Shown: in pieces, positions 8,872-17,580 of the stretch | How the letters are laid out: the number at the start of each line of letters is the position of its first letter | How positions within the stretch are numbered: the stretch's first letter is position 1 | The notes under the pieces: generated by a model | The model's database searches: none | Told to the model about the DNA's origin: nothing | The model's input: only the letters and a program-made list of their open reading frames with translations | Made by a program: the position numbers and the translations under genes | Source of the DNA: Calothrix anomala FACHB-343 | Lineage (GTDB): Bacteria > Cyanobacteriota > Cyanobacteriia > Cyanobacteriales > Nostocaceae | Length of the DNA: 64,000 nucleotides | Assembly: GCF_014696435.1 (NCBI RefSeq) | Contig: NZ_JACJQG010000023.1 | Coordinates: 1-64,000 of the forward strand | Direction of reading: 5' to 3'

Positions 8872-9636
8872 CTACCAACCTACTGGCAAGCCGAGCCTTT
8901 CTAAAGTTTCTCCATCTTGTAAAAGTGGCTGGATATGTCGATCTATGGGAATTCGTCCTCCGGAAAGTACCAATGCACGTTGAGTTACTTTACCTAACCA
9001 ATTGAGGTCATGGGAAGCAATTAACATTACTTGCACGGGCAAATTTAATAATACTTGCGCCAAGTGCCGCCGCCAATAAGGATCTAAACCGTTAGTTGGC
9101 TCATCTAAAATCAAAATGCTCGGCTCTAAAGCTAAAATTGACGCTAAAGCTGCTAGGCGTCTTTGTCCTCCAGAAAGTTCATGGGCTGAACGGTTGGCGT
9201 AAGCTTCTAGTCCAAAATCAGCTAATAATTCTCTGGCTCTATCTATGGCTAAAGCTGGTGGTACGCCGTAATTGCGCGGGCCGAAGGTAATATCTTCTAA
9301 GATAGTCGGCATAAATAATTGATCGTTGGCATCTTGGAAGGTAAAACCAATATGACGGCGGATTTGAGACAGAGTTTGAGATTCTACGGGAATGCCATTA
9401 ATGGAAATTTTCCCGCTTTGTGGTTGTTTTAAGCCGATGAGATTTTCTAGTAAGGTGCTTTTACCAGAACCAGTTGCACCCATTAACGCCACGCGATCGC
9501 CTGGTTGTAATGTAAAGGAAATTTCGCGCAATACAGGCTCTTGATTGGCGTAGGTGTACACCAAGTTTTGCACCTCCACCACAGCTGCGTGGGGATGATG
9601 AATTGAAGATTGGGGATTAGATGTTAATGATTTCAA
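8872..9636 (-). CDS. cbiO: Cobalt/nickel ECF transporter ATPase (CbiO-type)
   Basis: 254 residues with a complete ABC ATPase: Walker A GATGSGKST near residue 55, Q-loop FTFQDANDQLFMPT, signature LSGGQRRLAALASIL near residue 155, Walker B ILILDEPTNGLDP and switch His ASHDLNW. The Q-loop and the ABC signature match the CbiO/EcfA group, and cbiQ lies just upstream (stop to start 31 bases). It supplies energy for uptake of cobalt or nickel through the membrane partners encoded next to it. The first 15 residues are variable, so the exact start is uncertain. Confidence 0.9.
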   Translation of the reverse strand: MKSLTSNPQSSIHHPHAAVVEVQNLVYTYANQEPVLREISFTLQPGDRVALMGATGSGKSTLLENLIGLKQPQSGKISINGIPVESQTLSQIRRHIGFTFQDANDQLFMPTILEDITFGPRNYGVPPALAIDRARELLADFGLEAYANRSAHELSGGQRRLAALASILALEPSILILDEPTNGLDPYWRRHLAQVLLNLPVQVMLIASHDLNWLGKVTQRALVLSGGRIPIDRHIQPLLQDGETLERLGLPVGW

Positions 9637-9667
9637 AATTTACAACTCAAAATGCACAACTGCGTTC

Positions 9668-10327
9668 TTACTGAGTTAACTGGTAAGAACTGATGGTTAA
9701 ACAAGCCGCGATCGCACCTGCTATGAATACAGCCACACGCTCTTTTGGTTTTAATGTTGAGTCTATTGGTAATTGTCCGTTGTAACCCCGAACTACCATT
9801 GCGGTATAAACGCGCTCGGCTCTATCTAAACTACGGAGATATAAAGCGCCAATGGTGGCTGCACTGGTGTAGCGCAACCAGCCAGTTGTACCATTTAAAC
9901 CCCGTAATTGGGCGCTACGCTGCATTCTCGTGACTTCTGATAGCAAAATTTCTAGGTATTGACCTGCTAAGAGCAAATTTTCCTTTAAGGCTAGCGGTAC
10001 GGGTAAGCTTTTGAGGGCTATACCAAAACTATGGGGGGGTAAGGTTAACAAAAAACTATTCATCACAATTAAACAGATAAAAGAACGCACTAGCAGAAAA
10101 CTAGCTCGTTCCCATCCCAAGGGCAAAGCTAAAAATGAGAGGAAGATTAACTCTGTACCGAGTAATTTTCCTAACTGGGGAAGCTTTACCTGTAACACCC
10201 AAGCCCATAAAAGAGCGATCGCTCCATAAGCACCCAAGTTATACCAAGCATGATGCTTTAATAAAGCTGCCCCAATCACAATAATCAGCGCTATTTGTAA
10301 GCGTAAGGTTAAGGAAATTCTAAGCAT
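9668..10327 (-). CDS. cbiQ: Cobalt/nickel ECF transporter T component
   Basis: 219 residues with about five transmembrane helices. The coupling-helix motifs of EcfT/CbiQ are visible: RMQRSAQLRGL (an Ala-Arg-Gly-like box near residue 135) and RAERVYTAMVVRGYNG (second box near residue 185), which bind the ATPase. Its start overlaps the end of cbiM by eight bases, showing tight translational coupling. Confidence 0.9.
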   Translation of the reverse strand: MLRISLTLRLQIALIIVIGAALLKHHAWYNLGAYGAIALLWAWVLQVKLPQLGKLLGTELIFLSFLALPLGWERASFLLVRSFICLIVMNSFLLTLPPHSFGIALKSLPVPLALKENLLLAGQYLEILLSEVTRMQRSAQLRGLNGTTGWLRYTSAATIGALYLRSLDRAERVYTAMVVRGYNGQLPIDSTLKPKERVAVFIAGAIAACLTISSYQLTQ

Positions 10328-11243
10328 TATTCGGTTTCACTACCTTAGCAATCCCAAAGGCGACAGCAAAGCAAACAGCCGCACCTACCAAACCCGCAAT
10401 ACTCGTACCAATGGTTCCCAATCCCTGAATGCCATAATCGGCTAAAGGTGTGGGTACAATTACTCGTACTTTTTCGCTTAAGTCGATAAAGCCTAAATTT
10501 TCGGCTACCCTTTCCAAACCATCAGGCCAAGCTGAGGCAAATAGTGATAATACACCCGCCACGAGAACAATGCTCACAACTGGCACTACCCAGCCGCGAA
10601 ATTGCTGTTGTTCCCCTGGTAACAAATCTGGCCTTTGCTTGGCAAGGTAAATTAATACACCTCCAGTAATTAATCCTTCACCAATACCAATGAGAATATG
10701 AGTTCCTGTCATGGCTCCTAAAACTATAGCGGCGGGTGCTGTTCCTGAAAGGGCTAGCTCAAGAGCGCAGGCTAAAGCTGCAACTACCACACTTACACCA
10801 GCAGCAATCCCCGCAGCTAAGGGTAAACGCCCTTTAGAACCGCCAAATAGCCGTTGCAGAGTGTTAGTTAACCCCCAACCAACCCAAACGCCAATAAAGG
10901 CCATGTTTAAAATATTTGCGCCTAAGGCTGTAATTCCACCATCGGCAAATAGCACAGCTTGGATAATTAAGACTGTAGCAATACACAATGCCCCTGCCCA
11001 AGGGCTACCTAAAACTACTGCGGCTAAGGTTCCCCCTAACAAGTGACCGCTTGTACCCCCTGCTACGGGAAAGTTTACCATCTGGGCAGCAAAAATAAAG
11101 GCTGTGGTTAAACCCAGTATAGGAGCGCGACGAATCCCAAAAGCATTTTGCGATCGCCCTAAAGCCACAAAAAGTGCTGCCGTACTCGCTAAACCAGTCG
11201 CTCCTGCAACTGGTAAAGAAACAAATCCATCAGGAATATGCAT
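10320..11243 (-). CDS. cbiM: Cobalt/nickel ECF substrate-binding component CbiM with C-terminal PDGLE domain
   Basis: 307 residues. The first 215 match CbiM/NikM: it begins MHIPDGF, where the N-terminal Met-His-Ile is the metal site, and carries FPVAGGTSGHLLGG and THILIGIGEGLITG with the second metal-site His residues. After a linker, residues 220-305 form two more helices with ASAWPDGLERVA, the PDGLE domain, which replaces separate CbiN/NikN subunits. Hence the operon cbiM-cbiQ-cbiO is complete with three genes. Whether it carries Co or Ni cannot be read from sequence. I found no cobalamin-riboswitch box upstream. Confidence 0.9.
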   Translation of the reverse strand: MHIPDGFVSLPVAGATGLASTAALFVALGRSQNAFGIRRAPILGLTTAFIFAAQMVNFPVAGGTSGHLLGGTLAAVVLGSPWAGALCIATVLIIQAVLFADGGITALGANILNMAFIGVWVGWGLTNTLQRLFGGSKGRLPLAAGIAAGVSVVVAALACALELALSGTAPAAIVLGAMTGTHILIGIGEGLITGGVLIYLAKQRPDLLPGEQQQFRGWVVPVVSIVLVAGVLSLFASAWPDGLERVAENLGFIDLSEKVRVIVPTPLADYGIQGLGTIGTSIAGLVGAAVCFAVAFGIAKVVKPNNA

Positions 11244-12169
11244 GATGTGCCCCGTGTGTTATGTTTTGCTTCACACAAATTACTCAATTTATCTGCGGCA
11301 TTAAATTAATAAAAAGCAGAAAAACCACCTTTTATACAATGCCCTATTGGGGGATTTTATAGTGATACTTCCGGTAGATTGACAATAAAATATTGCATAA
11401 CTAATATAGTTATTTTTTATTATGTAGAGTTTTATTAAGTTGTTTTTAAATTCACTAATCAAATCTGCCAAAAACACTCTATTGATTGATGTTATGTAGA
11501 TGATTTCATCCACAATAGACTAGATAACTAGTTGTAAATATTTATATTTATCTATCTTCAGCAGCATATCCATTTGATATTTATCTATTTTGCCAGCAAG
11601 TTAACACAATATTTTATCGATCGTTAGGCAATCTAAAACCTGCTTTACAAAATAGATATTCCCCAAATCAAGCACAGTCAAGGTAGAAAAATTATTCTTC
11701 AATCGTTACCTTTTTTCAGCCAGGACTAACCTGCTGATTATCACATCATGCAAACGTAGTTTATATCACAACAAAGCTTTATAAAAGTTTTTATTGGGTG
11801 ACAAAATTTAGCCATTTAGATGCGATCGCACCTTGATATCGACTCTGAATTTTTGACAAGTTTTTCTAACTCAGTTTTCTCTTTACACAAAGTAAATTCG
11901 GCGATAACGCTTACTCTTTCAAGGGGGTGGGATGAACCCCTCGCTGCCCGCCGTGGTAGATCATAAAGCATCAGGCATGGGAAGACTTACAAGCCCAATG
12001 CCTGCGAAATCCTACTTTGTTTTCAGGGTGGGATGAGCTTAACAAATAAATTATGAAGATCTCCTAAAGAAGAATTATTGACAATGATTTTTAATTCAAC
12101 TAATATACACAGAAGTAATTGAAAATTGTTTGCAACATTATATTCTAGCGCTAACAGCAGTTTAATGTC
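11244..12169. other. Long divergent intergenic region
   Basis: No gene. On the cbiM side, GTGTG and CACAC arms at 11254-11276 (13 bases apart) form a loose palindrome that could be a metal-regulator operator. From 11921 to 12036 a GC-richer, structured stretch contrasts with the AT-rich surroundings (separate entry). The rest is AT-rich and must include the promoters of cbiM and of the multicopper oxidase gene. Confidence 0.5.
11921..12036. mobile_element. Possible relic of an IS200/IS605-type end
   Basis: A GC-rich block of about 115 bases begins and ends with the same 11-mer (GGGTGGGATGA) and contains a long-armed hairpin (AGGCATGGG ... CCCAATGCCT) around CTTACAAGCCC. The stretch resembles the hairpin-rich end at 27558-27608 (shared TTACAAGCCC). 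No transposase reading frame is left. A structured leader RNA of the oxidase gene is the alternative. Confidence 0.3.
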
Positions 12170-13162
12170 ATGCCCAGTAACTTAGCTTTGGGAAAAGAAC
12201 AACTTTTAAGCCGTCGTCAATTACTAAAGCTGGGTTTAGGTGGCACTGGCGTAGTCGGAGCAGCAGCGCTTTGGCAAATGGCAAATCACAGCCAGTCTCT
12301 TGTCAAAGTTCCACCCACAGAAATTGCGGTATCTGAAGGCGTAACTCAACCGATGAAGATGCTGAGAAATTTCGATTATGGGACGCTAAAGCATGAAAAT
12401 GGACGTAATATCCGCGAATTTAGGCTGACTGCGGGAACTTCCGTGATTCAACTAAATAGTGCTGTTTCCTACAATATCTGGGACTTAAACGGGCATATAC
12501 CAGGGCCCACACTCAGGGTTAAACAAGGCGAACGGGTAAGGATACTTTTTCTCAATAAAGCTGGACATTCTCACTCTTTACATTTTCATGGCGTGCATTC
12601 AGCCGATATGGATGGAATTCGCCCAGTCAGTAACGGTAGTGCCACAATTTATGAATTTGATGCTGAACCTTACGGGGTTCATTTGTATCACTGTCATATT
12701 GAGCCTGTTACTCGTCACATTGCTAAAGGGCTATATGGGATGTTCATCATCGATCCACCCAAGCCACGCCCGCCAGCTGATGAAATTGTCCTAGTTATGG
12801 CTGGGTATGACGTAAATGATGATAGCCACAATGAGTATTATGCATTCAATGGATTGCCCCATCACTATATGGACAATCCCATTCGCATTTACAAGGATCA
12901 ATTAATTCGGTTGTATGTGCTGAATATTATTGAATACGATCCAGCAGTTACATTTCACCTTCATGCCAACTTCTTTGATGTTTATCGTTCAGGTATGACT
13001 TTGACTCCGAGCGAGAAAACAGATGTGATTACGATGGGTGTGGCAGAAAGACATATTCTGGAATTTAGCTTTCGCTATCCAGGTAAGTATATGTTTCATC
13101 CCCACCAAGATGCGATCGCAGAAAACGGTTGCATGGGTGTCTTTGAAGTCATCAATTCATAA
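12170..13162 (+). CDS. Two-domain multicopper oxidase, Tat-exported (probable ferroxidase)
   Basis: 330 residues. The N-terminus has a Tat signal (SRRQLLKLG with a hydrophobic stretch to about residue 38), so the enzyme is exported folded with copper. Two cupredoxin domains follow. Copper motifs are HSHSLHFHG (His138 region), HLYHCHIEPVTRH with Cys175 and a later Met (type-1 site in the first domain), HLHANFF (His263) and FHPHQDAIAENGCMG (His310). This is the layout of two-domain oxidases rather than three-domain laccases. Family members oxidise metals or phenols with O2 or reduce nitrite. Downstream FTR1 and ferritin-like genes make Fe(II) the likely substrate, as in yeast Fet3-Ftr1; that is inference. 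Confidence 0.8.
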   Translation: MPSNLALGKEQLLSRRQLLKLGLGGTGVVGAAALWQMANHSQSLVKVPPTEIAVSEGVTQPMKMLRNFDYGTLKHENGRNIREFRLTAGTSVIQLNSAVSYNIWDLNGHIPGPTLRVKQGERVRILFLNKAGHSHSLHFHGVHSADMDGIRPVSNGSATIYEFDAEPYGVHLYHCHIEPVTRHIAKGLYGMFIIDPPKPRPPADEIVLVMAGYDVNDDSHNEYYAFNGLPHHYMDNPIRIYKDQLIRLYVLNIIEYDPAVTFHLHANFFDVYRSGMTLTPSEKTDVITMGVAERHILEFSFRYPGKYMFHPHQDAIAENGCMGVFEVINS

Positions 13163-13877
13163 CACATTGCAGAGATGTTACCTTGGTCGAGCGTTTTTAA
13201 AATGGCAAAAAATGGGCGATTTATACCTGAAATCGCAATTTTGCGTTACGTGATTTACAGATCGTGAAAAAACTCAATTTAATTTGATTAATGTTTAAAA
13301 ATTTTCTCTAAATGATACTTTATGAGATAAATTTTGCAGGCTTTAATGTTGTATCTACTAGGCTTTGTGCAAATTCAAGCATAAAATTTGACATTAAAAT
13401 CTGAATCTTGTATGGTATCCTTGATAAAGACTTCACATTAGTCAATAAATATAAGGTTTAGGTAAAGCTAGACAGCTAACCTACCACAAGTTTTTGGTGC
13501 AGCCTACATTTCCAATCAAGCAAAGAACATAGAAGCTTGAAACAGGGCATATCGAAATTCTCCGCTAATTTGCACGCCCTTAGCAAGTATGCGATCGCAA
13601 AATCATTCTGTTGAGAATTTGCCGTGATTGCTAGGATATCTGCCAGCAATCAAGTTATTTAGGCATAGTCACCTTGTTGAGGAAAGATAGTTACCCATGA
13701 AACTATCTATTTCCCGAATTTTTGATGCGATCAAAGTGCCTTGTGATACATATTCACAAGTATTTAGGACATAAAAATTTAGGCACTAAATATTTAGTGT
13801 TATAAGTTTAGCTTTTTTAGCGATCGCATCGATATCGCTAAAAATTCCTGCGAGTATTTCTAAGTTGAGGTTTCCTG
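13163..13877. other. Intergenic region, 715 bases
   Basis: AT-rich, no credible gene; a reading frame running past the oxidase stop is only a shadow. A 16-base palindrome CACTAAATATTTAGTG lies at 13783-13798, about 80 bases before the next start codon, and could be an operator for an iron or redox regulator. No consensus Fur box was recognised. Confidence 0.4.
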
Positions 13878-14495
13878 ATGACATTCAACACAAACGCTGA
13901 TTCCGTTACCGGCGATTTACCTAAACAATTAGATATCGCCACAATTTGTATTTACGGGTTGAGTATCTTATCTGCGGGTTTATTCCTGTTTTTACCGTTA
14001 GTTAATTTACTTAGCCCTAGCCCTTGGCAACGTTATATGGGTGCGATACATGGAACAGCAGCCTTATTAGCAGTAGTTGTCATTGCTTATGCCGGACATA
14101 TGGCATTTCCTTTACTGCGAGGAGTAGGCAAAATTTTACCCCAAATGCGGACTCTAACTTTTTGGGCTACCTGCCTATCTTTTATGGCAATTGCTTCAGG
14201 TAATTGGGTGTATATGCGTTACCGCGCACCTATAGGTGGTGCCCGCGCTTGGTTAACTAAAAATACACCTTTAGTTCATTACCTTTTCATGGAATACCAT
14301 GAATTTACAGTGTTATTTACATTTCCTTTGGGAGTAGCTTGTACCTGGATTTTGTGGAAGTATGGCGACTCAATTTTAGATAAAAAGAATCGTGTAGTCC
14401 TCAATGCCACTTGCGTTGCTTTAATGGCAATGATGTTCTTTGCAATTGGCGGTTTTGTGAGTGGATTAAACGTCGCCAGAATCCATACTTTGTAA
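13878..14495 (+). CDS. Multi-pass membrane protein of unknown family, 205 aa
   Basis: Five predicted transmembrane helices. Conserved-looking His residues sit in or next to helices: AIHGTAALL, AGHMAF, LVHYLFMEYHEFTVLF. Such His pairs across helices are the usual pattern for haem b or metal binding, as in cytochrome b561-like proteins, but the sequence does not match a family I know. A short soluble loop lies around residues 120-135. It is followed, 52 bases later and after a good AGGAGG, by another membrane protein, so the two may form one complex. Its place between an exported copper oxidase and an iron permease suggests electron transfer or metal movement across the membrane. Confidence 0.65.
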   Translation: MTFNTNADSVTGDLPKQLDIATICIYGLSILSAGLFLFLPLVNLLSPSPWQRYMGAIHGTAALLAVVVIAYAGHMAFPLLRGVGKILPQMRTLTFWATCLSFMAIASGNWVYMRYRAPIGGARAWLTKNTPLVHYLFMEYHEFTVLFTFPLGVACTWILWKYGDSILDKKNRVVLNATCVALMAMMFFAIGGFVSGLNVARIHTL

Positions 14496-14547
14496 ATATA
14501 TTTCACGTGAATATCCCACTTAATTATCCATTAGGAGGTTATAACTA

Positions 14548-15021
14548 ATGGTTCATAAATTATCGCAAGATTCTCAAACACTGCCCCTATATGTCAAGTT
14601 TTGGAACCGCTTAAAAACCTTTCCTAAAGGACTTTCAGCAGGTTCTCAAACATCTCCCACTGTTTCCGGCCCGGCGGCAGCAGCATTAATTAGCGCAGCA
14701 TTTGGTTGCTTTATTTTAATGGTTGGGCAACACATTACATCGGCTTTCAAACCTTGGGAAAAAATTATTTGGAGTCTGGGAGATTGGATACCAGGTAGCC
14801 ACAATGCTAATCCGTTATATGGTGAAATTGGCAGCTACGCTGGTAAAGAAACTGTGCTTTTAATTGGCTGGTTAGTTAGCTGGTTAATCCTCAGTAAGCT
14901 TTGGCAAGATAAACAGATTAAAGCGAGAACTATATTTTTCTGCTTATTTTGCTTTTTGGTAGCTGCAACTGTAATGAATTGGCATCCTTTATTCCCTTAT
15001 TTACCTTTAATGCCAACATAA
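14548..15021 (+). CDS. Membrane protein of unknown family, 157 aa
   Basis: A cytoplasmic N-terminus of about 45 residues is followed by three hydrophobic segments (around residues 50-70, 105-125 and 130-150). The start is supported by AGGAGG eight bases upstream. A loop between helices carries GDWIPGSHNANPLYGEIGSY, and the C-terminus has NWHPLFPYLP; both His residues could take part in metal or haem binding. Not recognised. Probably co-transcribed with the preceding 205-residue membrane protein. Confidence 0.65.
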   Translation: MVHKLSQDSQTLPLYVKFWNRLKTFPKGLSAGSQTSPTVSGPAAAALISAAFGCFILMVGQHITSAFKPWEKIIWSLGDWIPGSHNANPLYGEIGSYAGKETVLLIGWLVSWLILSKLWQDKQIKARTIFFCLFCFLVAATVMNWHPLFPYLPLMPT

Positions 15022-15125
15022 GCAGCAGTTTGCGGTAATTGGAGAAAATTCTATTATCCAAAAAAGAGAATTTTCACCAGCTTTTCTGATTTGTTAATTG
15101 ATCAAACTCTAGGAGGAATGAAAAT

Positions 15126-15365
15126 ATGCACACACAAAAATACAACCAACAAATTCGCCAATTACACCATTATGTTTTGGCGATGGTGAGTGTTTTGGTA
15201 TTATTTGGTCTGACTTTTCCCATTGCTTGCTTGCGAGTCAGTCAAAGCCATAAGTATGGTAATGCAGCTTTAAAATCCCTATCCTGGGATGAGCCACAAA
15301 GACCTGTATCTTCCTATACCTCACTGGCTCCAGCTAACAATCAAAATTCTCAATCTGTGAAGTAA
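15126..15365 (+). CDS. Small single-pass membrane protein, 79 aa
   Basis: One hydrophobic segment (residues about 17-36, VLAMVSVLVLFGLTFPIACL) with a basic N-terminus and a Pro/Ser-rich tail of about 40 residues outside. A strong AGGAGG lies nine bases before the ATG, so it is translated. It follows the two membrane-protein genes at 104 bases and may be an accessory subunit of the same complex. No family recognised. Confidence 0.6.
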   Translation: MHTQKYNQQIRQLHHYVLAMVSVLVLFGLTFPIACLRVSQSHKYGNAALKSLSWDEPQRPVSSYTSLAPANNQNSQSVK

Positions 15366-15766
15366 ACTCTTGTTCTCGCATTGACTCTAGGATTGTTAAT
15401 CGTCAATGGTCAAAAGTCCATAGTTATAAATTCTAGACATTGACTGTGTACTCTTGACTATTGGCAATAATACCCAGATAGTTTTTGCTATCAAATCTCA
15501 ATGTTTTTAACTACTTTACTAACAGTCTTATCCCTGGTAATAGCTAATTTAGGCGTTTAAATGCATTTTTCTGGTTGATATAGTTAAATCAAGTCACATA
15601 AATAAATTAGAAAAATTATTAAATTCTAGTTAATATTTTGTACCTAGTTGATAAATAGTTGCATTATATGTGAAAGTACAATCTATGACAAATTGTCGAA
15701 GGAAACTACTGCTTGTAGTTTGAGATGTGGCAATTGCCATCCACCAAAATCATCACCAAAGCACAA
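15366..15766. other. Intergenic region, 400 bases
   Basis: AT-rich, with fragments of TTGACT-type repeats near 15440 and no recognisable gene or motif. The promoter of the lipoprotein gene should be here. Confidence 0.4.
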
Positions 15767-16801
15767 ATGATAAAATATCGCTATATCTGTCTCACTATTG
15801 CTGCTGCTGCCATAGTTAGTTTAAGTTCCTGTAACAGTACACCCACAGCAGAAAATCCAGCTACACCATCTGCTAACTCTAGCGCTCAGGTAGCTGAAAC
15901 AACAACTCACAGCAATCACGGTGGGAAAGCGAAAATTAACATTAATACTGCGATTTTGTCGGAGTTGGATAAATTTGAGGCACAGTTAGGCGTTCCAGCA
16001 TTATCTAATAAAATTCAGGCTAATCGACCATACGCTAGCCCAGAAGATTTAGTTAGCAAGAAAGTCATTACTCAAGAACAGTTTGACAAAATTAAAGATG
16101 CAGTAACTGTGCAAGAGGTTGTGCTTACAGGTGAGCCTAAAGATGTTGATTACATGACAAAACTGGGCTTAATGAAAGGACATCTTTTAGTCGCCCAAGA
16201 ACTTTTAGATCAAAATCAGCCCAAACAAGCCGAACCCCATATTGGACATCCGGTGGAAGAGATTTATGTCGATGTGGAAGAGCAACTCAACGAGCGCAAA
16301 GTCAAAGAATTTAAGACTACTTTGGTGAGTTTGCAAGATTTGGTCAAATCTAATCCCAAGAATGCCAAAGTTAAAACTGATTTTACCGCTTCAGTGCAAT
16401 CAGTTGACGGCGCGATCGCGGCTTTACCAGAAGCGCAACGGACAAAACCTGGATTTGTGCTGCAAGTGATTAACGGATTGTTAGATGCAGCTAACTCAGA
16501 ATATGGAGCTGCGATCGCTGATGGTAAAATAGCTGCTGCAATTGAATATCAAGACTCCCGTGGCTTTGTTGTCTACGCTAATGACTTGTACAAAGGAATT
16601 GCTAGCCAAATAGCACAAACCAATCCCGAAGCAAATAAAGCCATTGAAGCCAGTTTTGCTGACTTACTGAAAGTTTGGCCTGCGGCTATTCCACCTGCTA
16701 CACCAGTCAAAACCCCAGAAGAAGTCACCAAACTGGTAAAAACTATTGAGCAAAACTCTCAAAAAATTATCGATAAAACTAGCACCCAAGCACAACAATA
16801 A
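15767..16801 (+). CDS. Lipoprotein with helix-hairpin-helix segment and conserved His motif
   Basis: 344 residues from the ATG at 15767. The frame is open back to 15725, but only the later start gives a proper lipoprotein signal (MIKYRYIC..., lipobox LSSC, Cys22). Residues about 55-110 look like a ComEA-type helix-hairpin-helix (ININTAILSELDKF ... NRPYASPEDLVSKKVITQEQFDKI). The rest is helical, with MKGHLLVAQELL and EPHIGHPVEEIYVDVEEQL, a GHL/H..HP..E pattern that looks metal-binding. Together with the flanking oxidase, ferritin-like protein and FTR1 it resembles the periplasmic EfeO-type partner of iron permeases in role, though not clearly in sequence. That role is inference. Confidence 0.65.
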   Translation: MIKYRYICLTIAAAAIVSLSSCNSTPTAENPATPSANSSAQVAETTTHSNHGGKAKININTAILSELDKFEAQLGVPALSNKIQANRPYASPEDLVSKKVITQEQFDKIKDAVTVQEVVLTGEPKDVDYMTKLGLMKGHLLVAQELLDQNQPKQAEPHIGHPVEEIYVDVEEQLNERKVKEFKTTLVSLQDLVKSNPKNAKVKTDFTASVQSVDGAIAALPEAQRTKPGFVLQVINGLLDAANSEYGAAIADGKIAAAIEYQDSRGFVVYANDLYKGIASQIAQTNPEANKAIEASFADLLKVWPAAIPPATPVKTPEEVTKLVKTIEQNSQKIIDKTSTQAQQ

Positions 16802-16973
16802 TAATTGGCCTGGACTAGAGATGGAAACAGGAGTTTAAAATAAGTTAATAATGAGAAAACAGTTAGGAGCTAAAAGTTAAAATCTTCGTAACTTTTAACA
16901 CTGCAAAAAAGTATCATCCTTAACTTATTTCTCATTACTCTACATTCCTAACCTTTGCTAAACTTAACAACTG

Positions 16974-17408
16974 ATGCAAGAGCTTGACCACAAAAAGACT
17001 GTCGATTTATTAAACGCCATCATGGAATTTGAACTAGCAGGTGTAGTCCGCTATACCCATTATTCCTTGATGGTAACTGGCCCTAACCGCATTCCCATCG
17101 TGGCTTTTTTTAAAGCCCAAGCTAGTGAATCTTTACTCCACGCTCAACAAGTAGGAGAGATTTTAACAGGTTTAGAGGGCCATCCTTCCCTAAGAATTGC
17201 GCCAATGGAGGAAACTTACCAACATTCAGTCAAAGATATTTTGGCTGAAAGTTTATCTCATGAAAAAAAGGCGTTGGATTTGTATAAAGCTCTGCTAGAA
17301 ACTGTCACTAATGCCAGTATCTATTTAGAAGAGTTCGCCCGTGGCATGATAGGTCAAGAAGAGATGCATAATCTGGAATTGAAAAAAATGTTACGTGATT
17401 TTAGTTAA
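16974..17408 (+). CDS. Ferritin-like (bacterioferritin-type) di-iron protein
   Basis: 144 residues forming a four-helix bundle. All ligands of a ferritin di-iron centre can be seen: Glu in MEFELAGVVRYTHY, ExxH in ASESLLHAQ, Glu in ESLSHEKKALDLY and ExxH in GQEEMHNLEL. The Met that binds haem in true bacterioferritins is not obvious. Such proteins oxidise Fe(II) and may store it. Gene order (lipoprotein, this gene, FTR1 permease, all on one strand) supports a role in accepting or buffering incoming iron. Confidence 0.85.
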   Translation: MQELDHKKTVDLLNAIMEFELAGVVRYTHYSLMVTGPNRIPIVAFFKAQASESLLHAQQVGEILTGLEGHPSLRIAPMEETYQHSVKDILAESLSHEKKALDLYKALLETVTNASIYLEEFARGMIGQEEMHNLELKKMLRDFS

Positions 17409-17531
17409 TAGTCATTAGTCAAAAGTCAATGGTCAATGGTCTATATTGTGACTGTTGACTGTTGACAACTGTACGGGCGGGTTCACAAATATGCTCACTG
17501 ATCAATGAATATTCTCAATAAACCCGCCCCT

Positions 17532-17565
17532 ACTGACTGTTGACTGTTGACTGTTGACTGTTGAC
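17532..17565. repeat. Short tandem repeat, TTGACTG heptamer
   Basis: Four to five copies of TTGACTG that end only 16 bases before the FTR1 start codon, so the repeat occupies the leader of that gene. Confidence 0.9.
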
Positions 17566-17580
17566 GTTGGACTATTAAAA

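Noticed and set aside
10711-11046. 111-codon plus-strand frame antisense to cbiM
   Set aside because: Shadow of the Ala/Gly-rich cbiM coding sequence.
11244-11600. Cobalamin riboswitch in front of cbiM
   Set aside because: The conserved B12 box and its surrounding elements were not found on the minus strand, so cobalt versus nickel remains open.
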